A stretch of DNA of 60,633 bases from an uncultured Lachnoclostridium sp. (GCA_944376715.1 CALWDO010000014.1:1-60633); one strand, 5' to 3'; positions 9,677-18,915 are shown, counted from the stretch's first letter. Notes: generated by a model not told the origin, from the sequence alone. Program-made: numbers and translations.

Positions 9677-9710
9677 AAAAAATACTGCCAGCAAACATAC
9701 TGGCAGTATT
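9677..9710 (-). terminator. Intrinsic terminator or attenuator between acsE and acsV
   Basis: A perfect 11-bp inverted repeat (AATACTGCCAG at 9681-9691, CTGGCAGTATT at 9700-9710) with an 8-base loop is followed on the minus strand by six T residues (9682-9677). This is a good intrinsic terminator. No promoter fits in the 37 bases before acsV, so downstream genes probably rely on read-through. Confidence 0.75.
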
Positions 9711-9729
9711 GTAATACAGTCGCTGTATA

Positions 9730-10515
9730 TTAGATCTCCAGATAAGAGTCTGCGTACAGAGTATTATTCTTGATGATATCACAGGACTTGATCGTTTCCA
9801 TCAGACGAAGGTCATTCGGGTTTACGATTGCGGAAGTCAGACCGCACATCATAGCCATGGCAACCATCGCGGAGTCCATGATCGGACGGATGGCCTTCGG
9901 CATACCATTGGAGTTATTGGAAAGTCCGCCGGTGGAATTCAGTTCCATATCGGACAGCATCTTGATGAACTCCAGAATCTGCATCTGCTTGTCCTGCATT
10001 CCCTTGATAACCAGGAACAGCGGATCAAACCACATATCCTGAGGATCCATACCGAGCTCCATACCTCTCTCCAGCATGGTCTGGCAGTAGGTCATACGCT
10101 CGTCATTGTCAGCTGCGATACCTTCTGCGTTGCAAAGTGCGATAACGATCGCATCATTTGCAGCTGCCAGGTCGATGTATTCGATTCTTCCGCCTGCATC
10201 TGCAGAGTTTACAATCGGTTTTCCTTTTGCACGGTTGTAAACGGAGATACCCGCTTCAATCGCTGCTTTGTTTGCGGTATCAAGAGCCAGCGGAACATTG
10301 TCGAATTCGCTCTGCAGCAGCTGTACCACCCATTTCATCAGTTCCGGTCCATCATTCTCAGCCGGTCCGATATTCACATCAAGATAAACAGCGCCTGCGT
10401 CAAGCTGCTGTTTTGCACGCTGAATAATCGGTTCGGGATCTCTGTTGGTAAAAGCCTTATTCACAGCCGGAGCCGTTGTAGATAATCTCTCACCAATCGT
10501 TACGAATTTTGCCAT
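9730..10515 (-). CDS. acsE: Methyl-THF:corrinoid iron-sulfur protein methyltransferase
   Basis: Moves the methyl group from methyl-tetrahydrofolate to the cobalt of the AcsCD corrinoid protein. At 261 aa it has the size of the Moorella enzyme and shows the pterin-binding TIM-barrel signatures IGERLSTTAPAV near the start, YLDVNIGPAENDG and VNSADAGGR. The ATG at 10515 follows AAAGGAG. It sits after acsC with a hairpin in the 92-base gap (8-bp stem at about 10552-10575, no T-run, likely an mRNA stability element). A terminator hairpin follows its stop. Confidence 0.95.
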   Translation of the reverse strand: MAKFVTIGERLSTTAPAVNKAFTNRDPEPIIQRAKQQLDAGAVYLDVNIGPAENDGPELMKWVVQLLQSEFDNVPLALDTANKAAIEAGISVYNRAKGKPIVNSADAGGRIEYIDLAAANDAIVIALCNAEGIAADNDERMTYCQTMLERGMELGMDPQDMWFDPLFLVIKGMQDKQMQILEFIKMLSDMELNSTGGLSNNSNGMPKAIRPIMDSAMVAMAMMCGLTSAIVNPNDLRLMETIKSCDIIKNNTLYADSYLEI

Positions 10516-10607
10516 CGTAGTGTTTCTCCTTTTGATTATTTATTTCAGGCGGCTGTCCGTACAGGGCAGCCGCTGATCATACATGCGGGATAAATCTCCG
10601 CTCTCTT

Positions 10608-11954
10608 TTAGATCTCGCCGTTTGCTTTCAGATCTTTCAGGAATTTCACAAGCTGTACTGCCTCGTTCGGAGCAACGATAATCTGCCAGCCCGGAAGCTT
10701 AGCCTCGAGGTCACCCTTCAGGACAGCGACTTTACCCGGAATTACAAGCTTTCTGCACTTAATCTTAGGCTCTACGTTCTCCTGAATAAAGGTTGCGATA
10801 GAGGTAGAAGAAAGTTTTCCTGCAGCCCATGCGGTCAGAACGGAAAGTCCGCCGGCATCGCTGATTACCAGGTTGCACGGCATACCGGATCTCTCCAGCT
10901 CGCCGGAAACTACGAAATATGTAAGAGCAAAGTCTACAGTGGTCAGTACCAGAGAGTTCTCGTCTCCGCCATTGATCGGGTAGATACCCGGCTCCACTTT
11001 CATCGGCTTCTGAGGATCGGTAAATACGTTCTGTCTCAGGCCGAAGAGCGGAAGTGCGGTAGCGTAATCCATCTTATCAAGCACTACGATGGAGCCGTAT
11101 TTCAGAACAAATACGGATGCCAGCGCAATCTGCATATTCTCATCGCCTGCAGCAAGTTTGCTCAGGTTTACAATAGACGGATAACCGCAGGTTCTGTCCG
11201 GATTCTTAGCCAGGCAGGCACGTCTGATCTGTACTGTGTTAGCAAAAGTTTCTTTTACGGTAGCTCCGGTGGTATCCAGAACCAGGTTCTTGTAGCCGAG
11301 TTTCTCGATTGCCGCGGTAGTATCGTACAGCTCGTCCAGGCTTGCGCCGGATACGCCCAGAACCACATCTGCAGCCTTGGCAACTTCTACCATCTCTGCA
11401 TAGTTGGAAGCGTCCGCGCCGTTCAGGATCGGTTTTTCAGCCTTGCATACTTCCAGGGCTGCCTTTGCAGCTTCCACGTCTTTACATCCGAGAATAAGGA
11501 CTTTGCCCTTTCCGCTGGCTTTCTTCACTGCCTCAGTATATGCCGCAGCGTCTCCGGTATACTCCACATATACCATCTCAGCATGCATACGCTCTCCGAT
11601 ACGGTCATAATCTACTTTAGAAGACTCTGCCAGTGCAGCTTCCACATCCATATCCGGAGTTACATTAACTGCGAATCTGGTCTTGCTCACGAAAGTCTTC
11701 TCATGTCTTGCCAGTACGGTCTCGCCGCCCAGCGAATATTCAGCATCACCGGTACCTACCTTGATCGTCTTCATAGGCGGAGCGGTTGCCTCAGATAAGG
11801 TTGCAAGAGCGTCCTCGGACATATGCGGACATTTGGAAATGTCTACAGCGCCCTGAGCCACTTTCATGGCGAATGCCATACAGGTCGGGCTTCCACACTC
11901 TTTGCAGTTTGTTTTTGGTGTCATTTTAAAAATATCTAACCCTTTTAATGCCAT
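10608..11954 (-). CDS. acsC: Corrinoid iron-sulfur protein, large (gamma) subunit
   Basis: Carries the cobamide and a low-potential 4Fe-4S cluster and, with AcsD, shuttles the methyl group from AcsE to AcsB. Cys17, Cys20, Cys25 and Cys42 of the N-terminal domain (TNCKECGSPTC...KCPHM) are the cluster ligands expected for the family. A TIM barrel and a C-terminal Rossmann-like corrinoid-binding domain follow. The length of 448 aa is standard. It starts 23 bases after acsD with a good ribosome binding site (GGAGGAAAATACG). Confidence 0.96.
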   Translation of the reverse strand: MALKGLDIFKMTPKTNCKECGSPTCMAFAMKVAQGAVDISKCPHMSEDALATLSEATAPPMKTIKVGTGDAEYSLGGETVLARHEKTFVSKTRFAVNVTPDMDVEAALAESSKVDYDRIGERMHAEMVYVEYTGDAAAYTEAVKKASGKGKVLILGCKDVEAAKAALEVCKAEKPILNGADASNYAEMVEVAKAADVVLGVSGASLDELYDTTAAIEKLGYKNLVLDTTGATVKETFANTVQIRRACLAKNPDRTCGYPSIVNLSKLAAGDENMQIALASVFVLKYGSIVVLDKMDYATALPLFGLRQNVFTDPQKPMKVEPGIYPINGGDENSLVLTTVDFALTYFVVSGELERSGMPCNLVISDAGGLSVLTAWAAGKLSSTSIATFIQENVEPKIKCRKLVIPGKVAVLKGDLEAKLPGWQIIVAPNEAVQLVKFLKDLKANGEI

Positions 11955-11977
11955 CGTATTTTCCTCCTCCCTGCGAA

Positions 11978-12919
11978 TTACATCAGCTCATTGATCATTT
12001 TAGAAATGGTAGCAACAGAAGCCGGATGTTTCAGGATAACGGCATTGGCGCCGCATGCCAGCACTGACGCTGCGGTAGATACTTCCATACCGATACCGCG
12101 GTCTTCCTGAGGACCCCACTCCGGCATATCTTCTTCTGTAGCCATAGCCTCTTTCACATTCCATGCCTCGTCAGCAACCGGAGTGATCATCGGCATCTGA
12201 AGCTGAGTATCATTCTGTCCGAGTGCAGCCGCTTTTACACGGTCCATAGTGGATACCACATACTCGAAACCATATCCTACTGCTGCGGTTCCTACATCCA
12301 TAACGATGTTAGCCGGAGCTACACCCAGCTGGGAGATTAATACGTTTAACTGTTTTGCAAGGTTGATATCGTCTGCGGATTCTGCTCCGACTTTCTGATT
12401 GTAAGCCAGACCTGCAGCTGCGGCAACCGTCTTGTAATCCTCTTCTCTTGCGGCCAGAATGATTACATTCTTGCCCTGAGCTACTTCAGCAGCCTTCTGC
12501 AGAAGTTCCGTATCTCTTGCCACATTCTTGCAGCCGGAAATAACCAGCGGTACGTCGATGGCGTCAACGACCTCTTTCACAGCTGCCATACACTCTTCCG
12601 TAGACTTGTTTGCACCGTTGGGATCTCCTCCCTCCAGCTTCAGGCATACAAAGTCCGCGCCCGGCATCTCCGCCGCTTTCTTGGCAATCTCGCCAAGAGT
12701 CGTGCATCCTTCATAATAAGCCTTTACGCCTGCCGGCTCATTTTCCAGGCCAAGGTCGGTGATCATGACACCAATCTTCGGTGCATTCTCGATCGGAGCA
12801 TCAAACGTATAGAACGGGAATACGTTCTCGCCGCCAATCTTCATCGCTTTCTCGCCACAGCCAACTTCAACTGTATTGATGGAAGCATTAAATTTTCCTG
12901 ATTTTCCATTGAATGGCAT
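11978..12919 (-). CDS. acsD: Corrinoid iron-sulfur protein, small (delta) subunit
   Basis: The TIM-barrel partner of AcsC in the methyl-carrying corrinoid protein. The 313-residue length and conserved stretches (MPFNGKSGKFNASINTVEVG at the start, GGDPNGANKS, DVGTAAVGYGFEY, MPMITPVADEAW) match the family. The start at 12919 has a strong ribosome binding site (AAGGAGGATATACCA). An extended -10 promoter (12953-12961) sits 34 bases upstream, so acsD-acsC-acsE can be transcribed apart from acsB. Confidence 0.95.
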   Translation of the reverse strand: MPFNGKSGKFNASINTVEVGCGEKAMKIGGENVFPFYTFDAPIENAPKIGVMITDLGLENEPAGVKAYYEGCTTLGEIAKKAAEMPGADFVCLKLEGGDPNGANKSTEECMAAVKEVVDAIDVPLVISGCKNVARDTELLQKAAEVAQGKNVIILAAREEDYKTVAAAAGLAYNQKVGAESADDINLAKQLNVLISQLGVAPANIVMDVGTAAVGYGFEYVVSTMDRVKAAALGQNDTQLQMPMITPVADEAWNVKEAMATEEDMPEWGPQEDRGIGMEVSTAASVLACGANAVILKHPASVATISKMINELM

Positions 12920-12952
12920 TGGTATATCCTCCTTAAAAATCTTTCTATAGCA

Positions 12953-12961
12953 TTATAACAT
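12953..12961 (-). promoter_or_regulatory. Extended -10 promoter before acsD
   Basis: The minus strand reads TGTTATAAT, a perfect -10 box with the TGn extension, 34 bases before the acsD start. There is no recognisable -35 box, as is common with extended -10 promoters. It would give extra transcript for the abundant corrinoid protein. Confidence 0.55.
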
Positions 12962-13006
12962 AAAACCTGCATCCGGGGAAGCATTTTCCTGCATACATTC
13001 CGAAAG

Positions 13007-13162
13007 GGCATGCCTCAAAATGAGGCTGCCCTAATGGAATATGCGAGTTAGGCTCCAGAAACGCGGAGCGTTTCTGTCGCTAAGCCCCTGCCCCTTTCGG
13101 GGCCTGCCGTCCCGCGTTTCACGCGGCCCGCCGGAATCTGCTTCGCAGCTTCCAGGGGCTTA
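13007..13162 (-). other. Cloverleaf-like structured element between acsB and acsD
   Basis: On the minus strand, from 13162, a 9-bp outer stem (TAAGCCCCT with AGGGGCTTA at 13081-13089) encloses three hairpins: GGAAgCTGC/GCAGaTTCC with a GAA loop (13153-13133), CCGCG/CGCGG (13126-13112) and GCCCC/GGGGC with a GAAA tetraloop (13103-13090). The outer stem begins with the acsB stop codon. Two more hairpins follow: AGAAACGC/GCGTTTCT (13076-13058) and GGGCAGCCTCA/TGAGGCATGCCC (13032-13007). The stems are visible by eye; function is unknown. It may be a dispersed structured repeat, an mRNA 3'-end protector or a weak terminator. Confidence 0.6.
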
Positions 13163-15289
13163 CATCATCGGCTCGAGGCCCAGTGCGGGGTGTCCTTTTT
13201 CGGTCAGGAGCGCAAGCGGCGGCTCCGGATCGGGCGCGATCGTCTCGTGTCCGATCATATCTGTGAAGTTGTCGATGTCGTACAGTTCTTTCGCCGTCTT
13301 GTTCAGTTTCTCTGCCACCTGGTCCTTCAGTTCCTTCGGCATCCATACGATTCTCTCTACTCCGCCTTCTGCCTTCATGAACTTCTTGGAGGAGATGAAC
13401 TGTTTTCCATGTCCCATGAAGCCCGGAGTCTGTACTCCGCCGCCCGTCATGCTTGCCAGCTCTCCGAAGGTCATTCCAAGCGGCGTCATGCCGGTGTACT
13501 CACGGTTCGTGATCGCCACTCCGTTGGAGAACGGCTCGATTCCGCAGATACACTCGAAGCATCCGCAGGAGGTCATCGGGTCTTCCATGATGGAGTACAG
13601 CGTTACATGCTCCACTGCTCCGCGGGAGAACTTCTGTACCGCTTCATCCACATCTTCATAACGGCCCAGTCTCTCGTCGATCACTCTCTCCTTCGTGATC
13701 ACCTGGCACGGTCCCTGTGGATCCAGCTCGTTGGTTGCCTTCGCATCCAGCCATGATACGGCTCCGCACAGGCCCAGACGTTCCGGTGTTACCACGCATA
13801 CATGGCTCGGGGAGAATGCCTGGCACATGATGCAGCTGTAATATACCGGTACGGACTCGTCGGTCATGGAGGTCAGTCTCTCGTCACGGCGGTTATATGC
13901 CGGGATCGCCAGTTCCTGACGCAGCTTCGTACATTCGTCCGGATCGGTGATGATCGTTACCGCGCATTTATCTACTACGGCGTCAAACTCGTTCTTGATA
14001 TTCACATACAGCACTTCCGCCAGGTCTTTCGCGCGGAAGCCTGCCTCGTAGGTGTTCTTGCTGATACGGATACGGATCATGTCACGCTGTCCCGTATGCA
14101 TCACGCCCTCGATGCAGTTGATGTAGCTGTGGAATTTACGCTCAAATACCGGCTCGAAATCTGCCTGCATGCTCTTTCCTGCCACATCCACGATATACGC
14201 GATCTGCTGCTTGCTTCCCACTTCCATCTGGTCGAAGTCCGGTCCGATCAGCGTGAACTTGTGGTCTTCCACTTCCGTCAGCTCTTTCGTGCATACCAGC
14301 TCGAAGCAGTCTTTCCTGGATCCGTCGAACTCTACCTGCATGTCTCCGCGGCGGATGATCTCGCCCTCGAATGCGGATGCGAAGGATACCGGGATATCGA
14401 TCTTCGTGATCTTGATCTTGATGTCGCGGGCTTCCAGAGAGGTCGCGTTGAATTTGGACACATCCTCCTGTACAATCAGGCTCTTCGGCACGCGGAAGAT
14501 GTTCTCGGTCTCGTTGGTGATAACCGGGAATCCCAGTGCGATGGCTCCTGCTCCACAGGCCACGATCACATCATCCAGCGGTGCGAAAGCATTTACGAAT
14601 GCCGGTACACGCTCGAAGGTGTATTTCATCAGGTTTCCTGCATCGCCCGGCGTAATGTTTCCGAAGATCAGGGCCGCACGGATTGCAACGGATACTGCAT
14701 GGATCACGCTGGTCACGTCTTTGCCCAGCGGGATGATACGCACTGCTCCGCCCATGTTCAGGCCTGCTTCCTGACACTGGTCGATGATGCCGCCTACCAG
14801 CGTTACCAGGATACCCTGCGCCTGGTAGCTCTTTACCAGATCCACTGCTTCTTCCTTGCTCGGAGCAGCGCCCAGGATAACCGCTACGCCCGGGATATCT
14901 CCCGTTACCAGCGGCACGCCCAGCTCACGGATCGTAGCATCCGGCAGATGTCCGCTGCAGGGCTCTTCATACGGGGTCTCGTTATTGATATATTTCAGGA
15001 CTTCGATGAACTCCGCGCAGAGGGCCGTAGCCACACCGCTCATGAATGCGTCGTTCAGTCTCTTTTCTCTGGTCATCAGGGTCTTGACCACGCCCAGGGC
15101 TGCTTTCAGCTCTCCCAGGTTGGATACCTTTGTGCCGGTCACTGCGTAGTAGCAGGGAAGGCTGTAAGCGGTATGCGGGAAAGCGATGGCCTGGTCTTCG
15201 CCGTACTGTGCGATTGCGTTGTCGATAGCAGTCTCAGTCAGGCCGTAGACTGCGTCGTTACCGCTGAATACTCTGTCAAATAATGTCAC
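13160..15289 (-). CDS. acsB: Acetyl-CoA synthase (CODH/ACS alpha subunit)
   Basis: Joins methyl, CO and coenzyme A into acetyl-CoA at the nickel-containing A cluster. The A-cluster ligands are visible: CIMCQAF (Cys about 485 and 488), CVVTP and CGAVSW for the 4Fe-4S part, and the CGCFECICG motif near residue 572 that supplies the distal nickel site. At 709 aa it is slightly shorter than the Moorella enzyme (729), mostly at the N-terminus. It starts 19 bases after the second cooC. Its stop codon is the first base-paired triplet of the structured element at 13007-13162. Confidence 0.97.
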   Translation of the reverse strand: MTLFDRVFSGNDAVYGLTETAIDNAIAQYGEDQAIAFPHTAYSLPCYYAVTGTKVSNLGELKAALGVVKTLMTREKRLNDAFMSGVATALCAEFIEVLKYINNETPYEEPCSGHLPDATIRELGVPLVTGDIPGVAVILGAAPSKEEAVDLVKSYQAQGILVTLVGGIIDQCQEAGLNMGGAVRIIPLGKDVTSVIHAVSVAIRAALIFGNITPGDAGNLMKYTFERVPAFVNAFAPLDDVIVACGAGAIALGFPVITNETENIFRVPKSLIVQEDVSKFNATSLEARDIKIKITKIDIPVSFASAFEGEIIRRGDMQVEFDGSRKDCFELVCTKELTEVEDHKFTLIGPDFDQMEVGSKQQIAYIVDVAGKSMQADFEPVFERKFHSYINCIEGVMHTGQRDMIRIRISKNTYEAGFRAKDLAEVLYVNIKNEFDAVVDKCAVTIITDPDECTKLRQELAIPAYNRRDERLTSMTDESVPVYYSCIMCQAFSPSHVCVVTPERLGLCGAVSWLDAKATNELDPQGPCQVITKERVIDERLGRYEDVDEAVQKFSRGAVEHVTLYSIMEDPMTSCGCFECICGIEPFSNGVAITNREYTGMTPLGMTFGELASMTGGGVQTPGFMGHGKQFISSKKFMKAEGGVERIVWMPKELKDQVAEKLNKTAKELYDIDNFTDMIGHETIAPDPEPPLALLTEKGHPALGLEPMM

Positions 15290-15308
15290 GGTATTGTACC
15301 TCCAATTT

Positions 15309-16085
15309 CTAATTCGATTGATCGAGAATCTCCTTAATCTTCCGGATCTCCTCGGTAGCGGACGCGCTCACATCGAAAGGCGACTGCCCCCGGCGGTCCG
15401 CATCTATCACTTCCGTATTGTAATGAATAAATCCAAGCAAATCTTCCGGCGGGATCTTAGAGCGGACAAACTCCTCGTCCTCGGCGCTGCGGACTTTATT
15501 CGCCACCACACGCACCTGCCGGATCCCCAGATCCTCTGCCAGACGTTTTACATTCTTATAAGTCTGTACGCTCCTTGCTCCCGGTTCAATGACAACAATG
15601 AACTGCTCCATGGATTCACAGGTGCCGCGTCCCAGATGTTCCAGTCCGGCTTCCATATCCATGATTACCACATCGTTGCTGCGAAGCACCAGATGACTGA
15701 TGATACGGCGGAGCATCACATGCTCCGGACATACGCAGCCTCCCCCTCCGGTCTCTACCGTACCGAGCAGGAGCAGCTTGACGCCGTTGTAGGTCTTGCT
15801 GTAAGTATCCGGAATATCGTCTACCTTCGGATTCAGCTTATAGAACTGATTATCCGCTCCGGCTCCTGTACGTTCTTCCACCAGTTTCCGCATCTTGGAA
15901 ATGGGAATAATGGAATCCAATATTTCTTCCGGGAAGCCCAGCGCCAGCCCCAGATTGGCATCCGGGTCCACATCCGCCGCCAGAACTGTCCTGCCTTCTG
16001 CCGCATACAGTCTGGCCAACGTGGCCGCAAATGTAGTCTTGCCGACTCCGCCTTTTCCGGTAATTGCAATCTTCAATGTTGTCAC
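15309..16085 (-). CDS. CooC-type nickel-insertion ATPase (AcsF-like)
   Basis: A MinD-like ATPase that matures the nickel sites of CODH or acetyl-CoA synthase. The deviant P-loop GKGGVGKTT is at residues 10-18, DVDPDANLGLALG follows, and a CVC pair (GGGCVCPEHV) matches the CxC metal-binding motif known for CooC. It lies between acsA and acsB and is one of two CooC paralogues flanking acsA. From position it more likely serves acetyl-CoA synthase (AcsF role), but the sequence alone does not decide which enzyme each paralogue serves. Confidence 0.88.
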   Translation of the reverse strand: MTTLKIAITGKGGVGKTTFAATLARLYAAEGRTVLAADVDPDANLGLALGFPEEILDSIIPISKMRKLVEERTGAGADNQFYKLNPKVDDIPDTYSKTYNGVKLLLLGTVETGGGGCVCPEHVMLRRIISHLVLRSNDVVIMDMEAGLEHLGRGTCESMEQFIVVIEPGARSVQTYKNVKRLAEDLGIRQVRVVANKVRSAEDEEFVRSKIPPEDLLGFIHYNTEVIDADRRGQSPFDVSASATEEIRKIKEILDQSN

Positions 16086-16115
16086 CCTCCGGTCATGCTT
16101 TTTATCTCTTCAGGA

Positions 16116-18008
16116 TCAGATGCCGATAGCGGCTCTCTTCTCCTCAATACGGTCGATCATCTTGTCAACCAGTTTCTCAATATCGGTTTCAACGGTATAA
16201 GCCGCCTCTACCCAGTCACGAACTCCTTCTGTCAGCCAGTAAGCCATCTGATCAGAACCGCTCACATACGGATCCACGCCTAAGAAGGTGTCGATACCGG
16301 TAGCTACCACGTAGTTTCCGATGGAAACTGCCTTCTCGGACATCCATTCCGGTGCGCATCCTACTACCGGCAGCTGAGAAATATTCAGTCCGGAATCTTT
16401 TGCCAGTGTTGCAACCAGAATCATCATACGGCTGATATCCACGCAGGATCCCATATGAAGTACCGGCGGAATGTCGGCCAGCTCACATACACGTTTCAGA
16501 CCTGCACCGCAGAAATCTTTCGCGCGTTTGTCCATCAGACCTGCTTTCGCGGCAGCCTGAGCTGCACAGCCGGATGCAACAACGATGATATCATTGGCAA
16601 TCAGCTTCTTCATCAGTTCAATATGCGCGTAGTCAGGACGGATCTTCGGATTGTTGCATCCTACCATTGCCACAGCGCCGCGGATAACGCCGGAAGTAAT
16701 GCACTCGATCAGCGGTTTGGTGGTACCCATCTCATCTACCTGAGAGTTGGTCACGCCGTCCAGTGTCTTTACAATTGCTTCTACGGAATATCCTACGGTT
16801 GCCTTCTGTTTCATATCCGGAATGTATACCAGCTCCGGTTTTCTGTTTTTGAAGTTGTCGATTGCAAGCTTCACAATCTGTTTTGCCTTCTCAGCGGCGG
16901 TTCCTACATCAAAACGGATGTACTCGGAATCCGGCATCTGCGCGATCGGAGAAGTGGTGATGAATTTGGTGTGGAAACATTTGCTCAGAGGCCCAAGTGC
17001 CGGGAAGATACACTGTACGTCTACAACAATTGCCTCGCACGCACCGGTCAGAACCACATTTTCCTGCTGCAGGAAGTTACCTGCCATCGGGATACCGCGG
17101 CGCATAGCCACTTCATTGGAAGTACAGCATACACCGGATACCGTGATGCCTTTTGCTCCTACGGATTTCGCGTATGCGATCATCTCCGGATCATCCGCGT
17201 ATTCGCAGACCATCTCAGACAGAGACGGATCATGTCCGTGTACTACGATATTTACGTTCTCAGCGTTCATAACACCCAGGTTTGCTTCCGTATCGATCGG
17301 CTTCGGAGTTCCAAACAGAACGTCGGAAAACTCGGTACCGCACATGGAACCACCCCATCCATCGCAGAGGCCCGCACGCAGAGACTGACGTACCAGAGCT
17401 TCCGGCTTGGAAGAACATCCCATATGAGTCATATGTAAAGAACAAGCAACCTCACGGTCGATTGCTCTCGGAGCGATCTCTGCCTTCTCCCAAAGATCCT
17501 GGGTATGCTGCGGAGCACGTTTCAGCCAACGCTGATATCCGAAAGGCTTACCATATTCCATCAGAGCGGTTTCAGCTACTTCATGCGCCAGATCATAGAT
17601 ATCTTTTCCTTCTGTCTCGATATTCCATTCTTTTGCAATACGGATCAGTTTTTCCGGATCTTTTACTTTATAAGCGCCATCTGCAGCGGCGTGATACAGG
17701 GTATGGCAGATCTCACGTCCGTGATCGGAGTGGGTAGCTGCGCCGCCGGCAGTAAATTTCAGATAATTACGTCCTACGATACCATGCGCGTCGCATCCGC
17801 AGATTCCTCTCGGAGCTTTCGGAGTAATACGGCACGGACCCATAGAACAGATACGGCAGCAGATACCCTGCTCACCGAACTTACAATGTGGTGTCTGGTT
17901 CTTTACACGAAGCTGCCACGCATCAGCGCCAACCTTAGCGCCAGTTTCAAGCAGTCGGTTAGTAGCGGCTTCAAACTCTTCTACTGTTGTTAATTTAAAG
18001 TCTCCCAT
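16116..18008 (-). CDS. acsA: Carbon monoxide dehydrogenase catalytic subunit
   Basis: The Ni-Fe-S CODH that reduces CO2 to CO for acetyl-CoA synthase. Its N-terminal cysteine-rich region (CKFGEQGICCRICSMGPCRI, then CGCDAHGIVGRNYLKF) binds the B and D clusters. Later motifs HGHDPSLSEM, GVCCTSNEV and CNNPKIRPD carry C-cluster ligands. The length of 630 aa is normal for CooS/AcsA (about 630-675). The gene lies between the two cooC genes, with short gaps, and has GGAG before the ATG. Confidence 0.96.
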   Translation of the reverse strand: MGDFKLTTVEEFEAATNRLLETGAKVGADAWQLRVKNQTPHCKFGEQGICCRICSMGPCRITPKAPRGICGCDAHGIVGRNYLKFTAGGAATHSDHGREICHTLYHAAADGAYKVKDPEKLIRIAKEWNIETEGKDIYDLAHEVAETALMEYGKPFGYQRWLKRAPQHTQDLWEKAEIAPRAIDREVACSLHMTHMGCSSKPEALVRQSLRAGLCDGWGGSMCGTEFSDVLFGTPKPIDTEANLGVMNAENVNIVVHGHDPSLSEMVCEYADDPEMIAYAKSVGAKGITVSGVCCTSNEVAMRRGIPMAGNFLQQENVVLTGACEAIVVDVQCIFPALGPLSKCFHTKFITTSPIAQMPDSEYIRFDVGTAAEKAKQIVKLAIDNFKNRKPELVYIPDMKQKATVGYSVEAIVKTLDGVTNSQVDEMGTTKPLIECITSGVIRGAVAMVGCNNPKIRPDYAHIELMKKLIANDIIVVASGCAAQAAAKAGLMDKRAKDFCGAGLKRVCELADIPPVLHMGSCVDISRMMILVATLAKDSGLNISQLPVVGCAPEWMSEKAVSIGNYVVATGIDTFLGVDPYVSGSDQMAYWLTEGVRDWVEAAYTVETDIEKLVDKMIDRIEEKRAAIGI

Positions 18009-18034
18009 ATAAATCTCCTTTTAAGCAGCCTGTC

Positions 18035-18805
18035 TCACAGGTCCAGACTGTCTATAATCTTGTATAATGCCTGTCTGACCGGGTTTTCCGGCGGAAGCTC
18101 GGTCGTTGGGGTCCCGGCGCTGTCATATTCATACACGCCTTCATCATGGGGAACCACTCCCAAAAGTTCGAGTCCCTGTTTCTGGATCTCTTCCTGGACA
18201 CCCTCGTTAAGCACCCCTCCCGGGGCACGGTTCACAATCAGGCCAACCTTTCCTGGCTTCAGTCCGCATTCCGGAATCAGACGGGCGATACGCCCCACTG
18301 CCTGAATCCCTCTGCGGGAACAGTCGCTGACCAGAATCACAATATCTACGTTTGGCAGAATGCCCCTGCTGATATGCTCCATACCAGCCTCATTGTCCAC
18401 CACTACATATTTATAATTCTTGGAACGTCTGGCAACCTGAGCAGACAAAAGACCGTTGACAAAACAGTAGCAGCCTTTCCCCTGAGTGTGTCCCATGACC
18501 AGAAGATCATAATCATCTTCCTCCGTCAGCGCTGAATCAAATCTGTACTCCATGTAGTCCTGCTTGGACATTCCGGGCGGAATAGGATTATTATCTGACA
18601 GTTCCGCCTTTGCGACTTCTTCACGAATATCGCCCAGCGTTTCTTCTACTTCTACTCCCAGCACTTCATTCAGATTGGAATTCGCATCTGCATCGACCGC
18701 CAGGATCGGGCCTTTTTTCTTTTCAATCAAATACTGGATCAGCATGCCGGTCAGCGTCGTCTTTCCCACGCCTCCCTTGCCTGCCACTGCAATCGTCTTC
18801 GGCAT
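18035..18805 (-). CDS. cooC: CooC nickel-insertion ATPase for CODH
   Basis: A second CooC: P-loop GKGGVGKTT near the start, VDADANSNLNEVLG, and a CYC pair in GKGCYCFVNG as the CxC metal-binding motif. At 256 aa it is the usual CooC size. It is directly upstream of acsA (26-base gap), which suggests it loads nickel into the CODH C cluster. It differs clearly in sequence from the copy at 15309-16085, so the two are old paralogues, not a recent duplication. Confidence 0.9.
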   Translation of the reverse strand: MPKTIAVAGKGGVGKTTLTGMLIQYLIEKKKGPILAVDADANSNLNEVLGVEVEETLGDIREEVAKAELSDNNPIPPGMSKQDYMEYRFDSALTEEDDYDLLVMGHTQGKGCYCFVNGLLSAQVARRSKNYKYVVVDNEAGMEHISRGILPNVDIVILVSDCSRRGIQAVGRIARLIPECGLKPGKVGLIVNRAPGGVLNEGVQEEIQKQGLELLGVVPHDEGVYEYDSAGTPTTELPPENPVRQALYKIIDSLDL

Positions 18806-18840
18806 AATGTCATCTCCTAAATCTTAATTTTGCCTTTCTT

Positions 18841-18915
18841 TTATGTCTTTGGCGGAGACACCCCGAAAGAGAGGAGCCTTTTGTTATTCATGGCTTCTGA
18901 CACTTTCAACATCAT
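18841..18915 (-). CDS. Possible 24-aa small protein between cooT and cooC
   Basis: In the 162-base gap a short frame begins with ATGATGTTGAAAGTG right after AAAGGGGGG and ends in TAA at 18841. It encodes 24 residues beginning MMLKVSEAMNNK and ending SFGVSPPKT. The strong purine-rich site suggests it is translated. It could be a leader peptide or a real small protein. I do not recognise it, and chance cannot be excluded at this length. Confidence 0.35.
   Translation of the reverse strand: MMLKVSEAMNNKRLLSFGVSPPKT

Noticed and set aside
12966-13162. Cobalamin or THF riboswitch before acsD
   Set aside because: The position near corrinoid genes is tempting, but I could not find the conserved core of either class, and the promoter lies downstream of the structured region.
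13802-15283. A long plus-strand frame (493 codons) opposite acsB
   Set aside because: It is a codon-bias shadow of acsB, which is unmistakable by its A-cluster motifs. Similar long shadows opposite the eCIS genes were rejected the same way.
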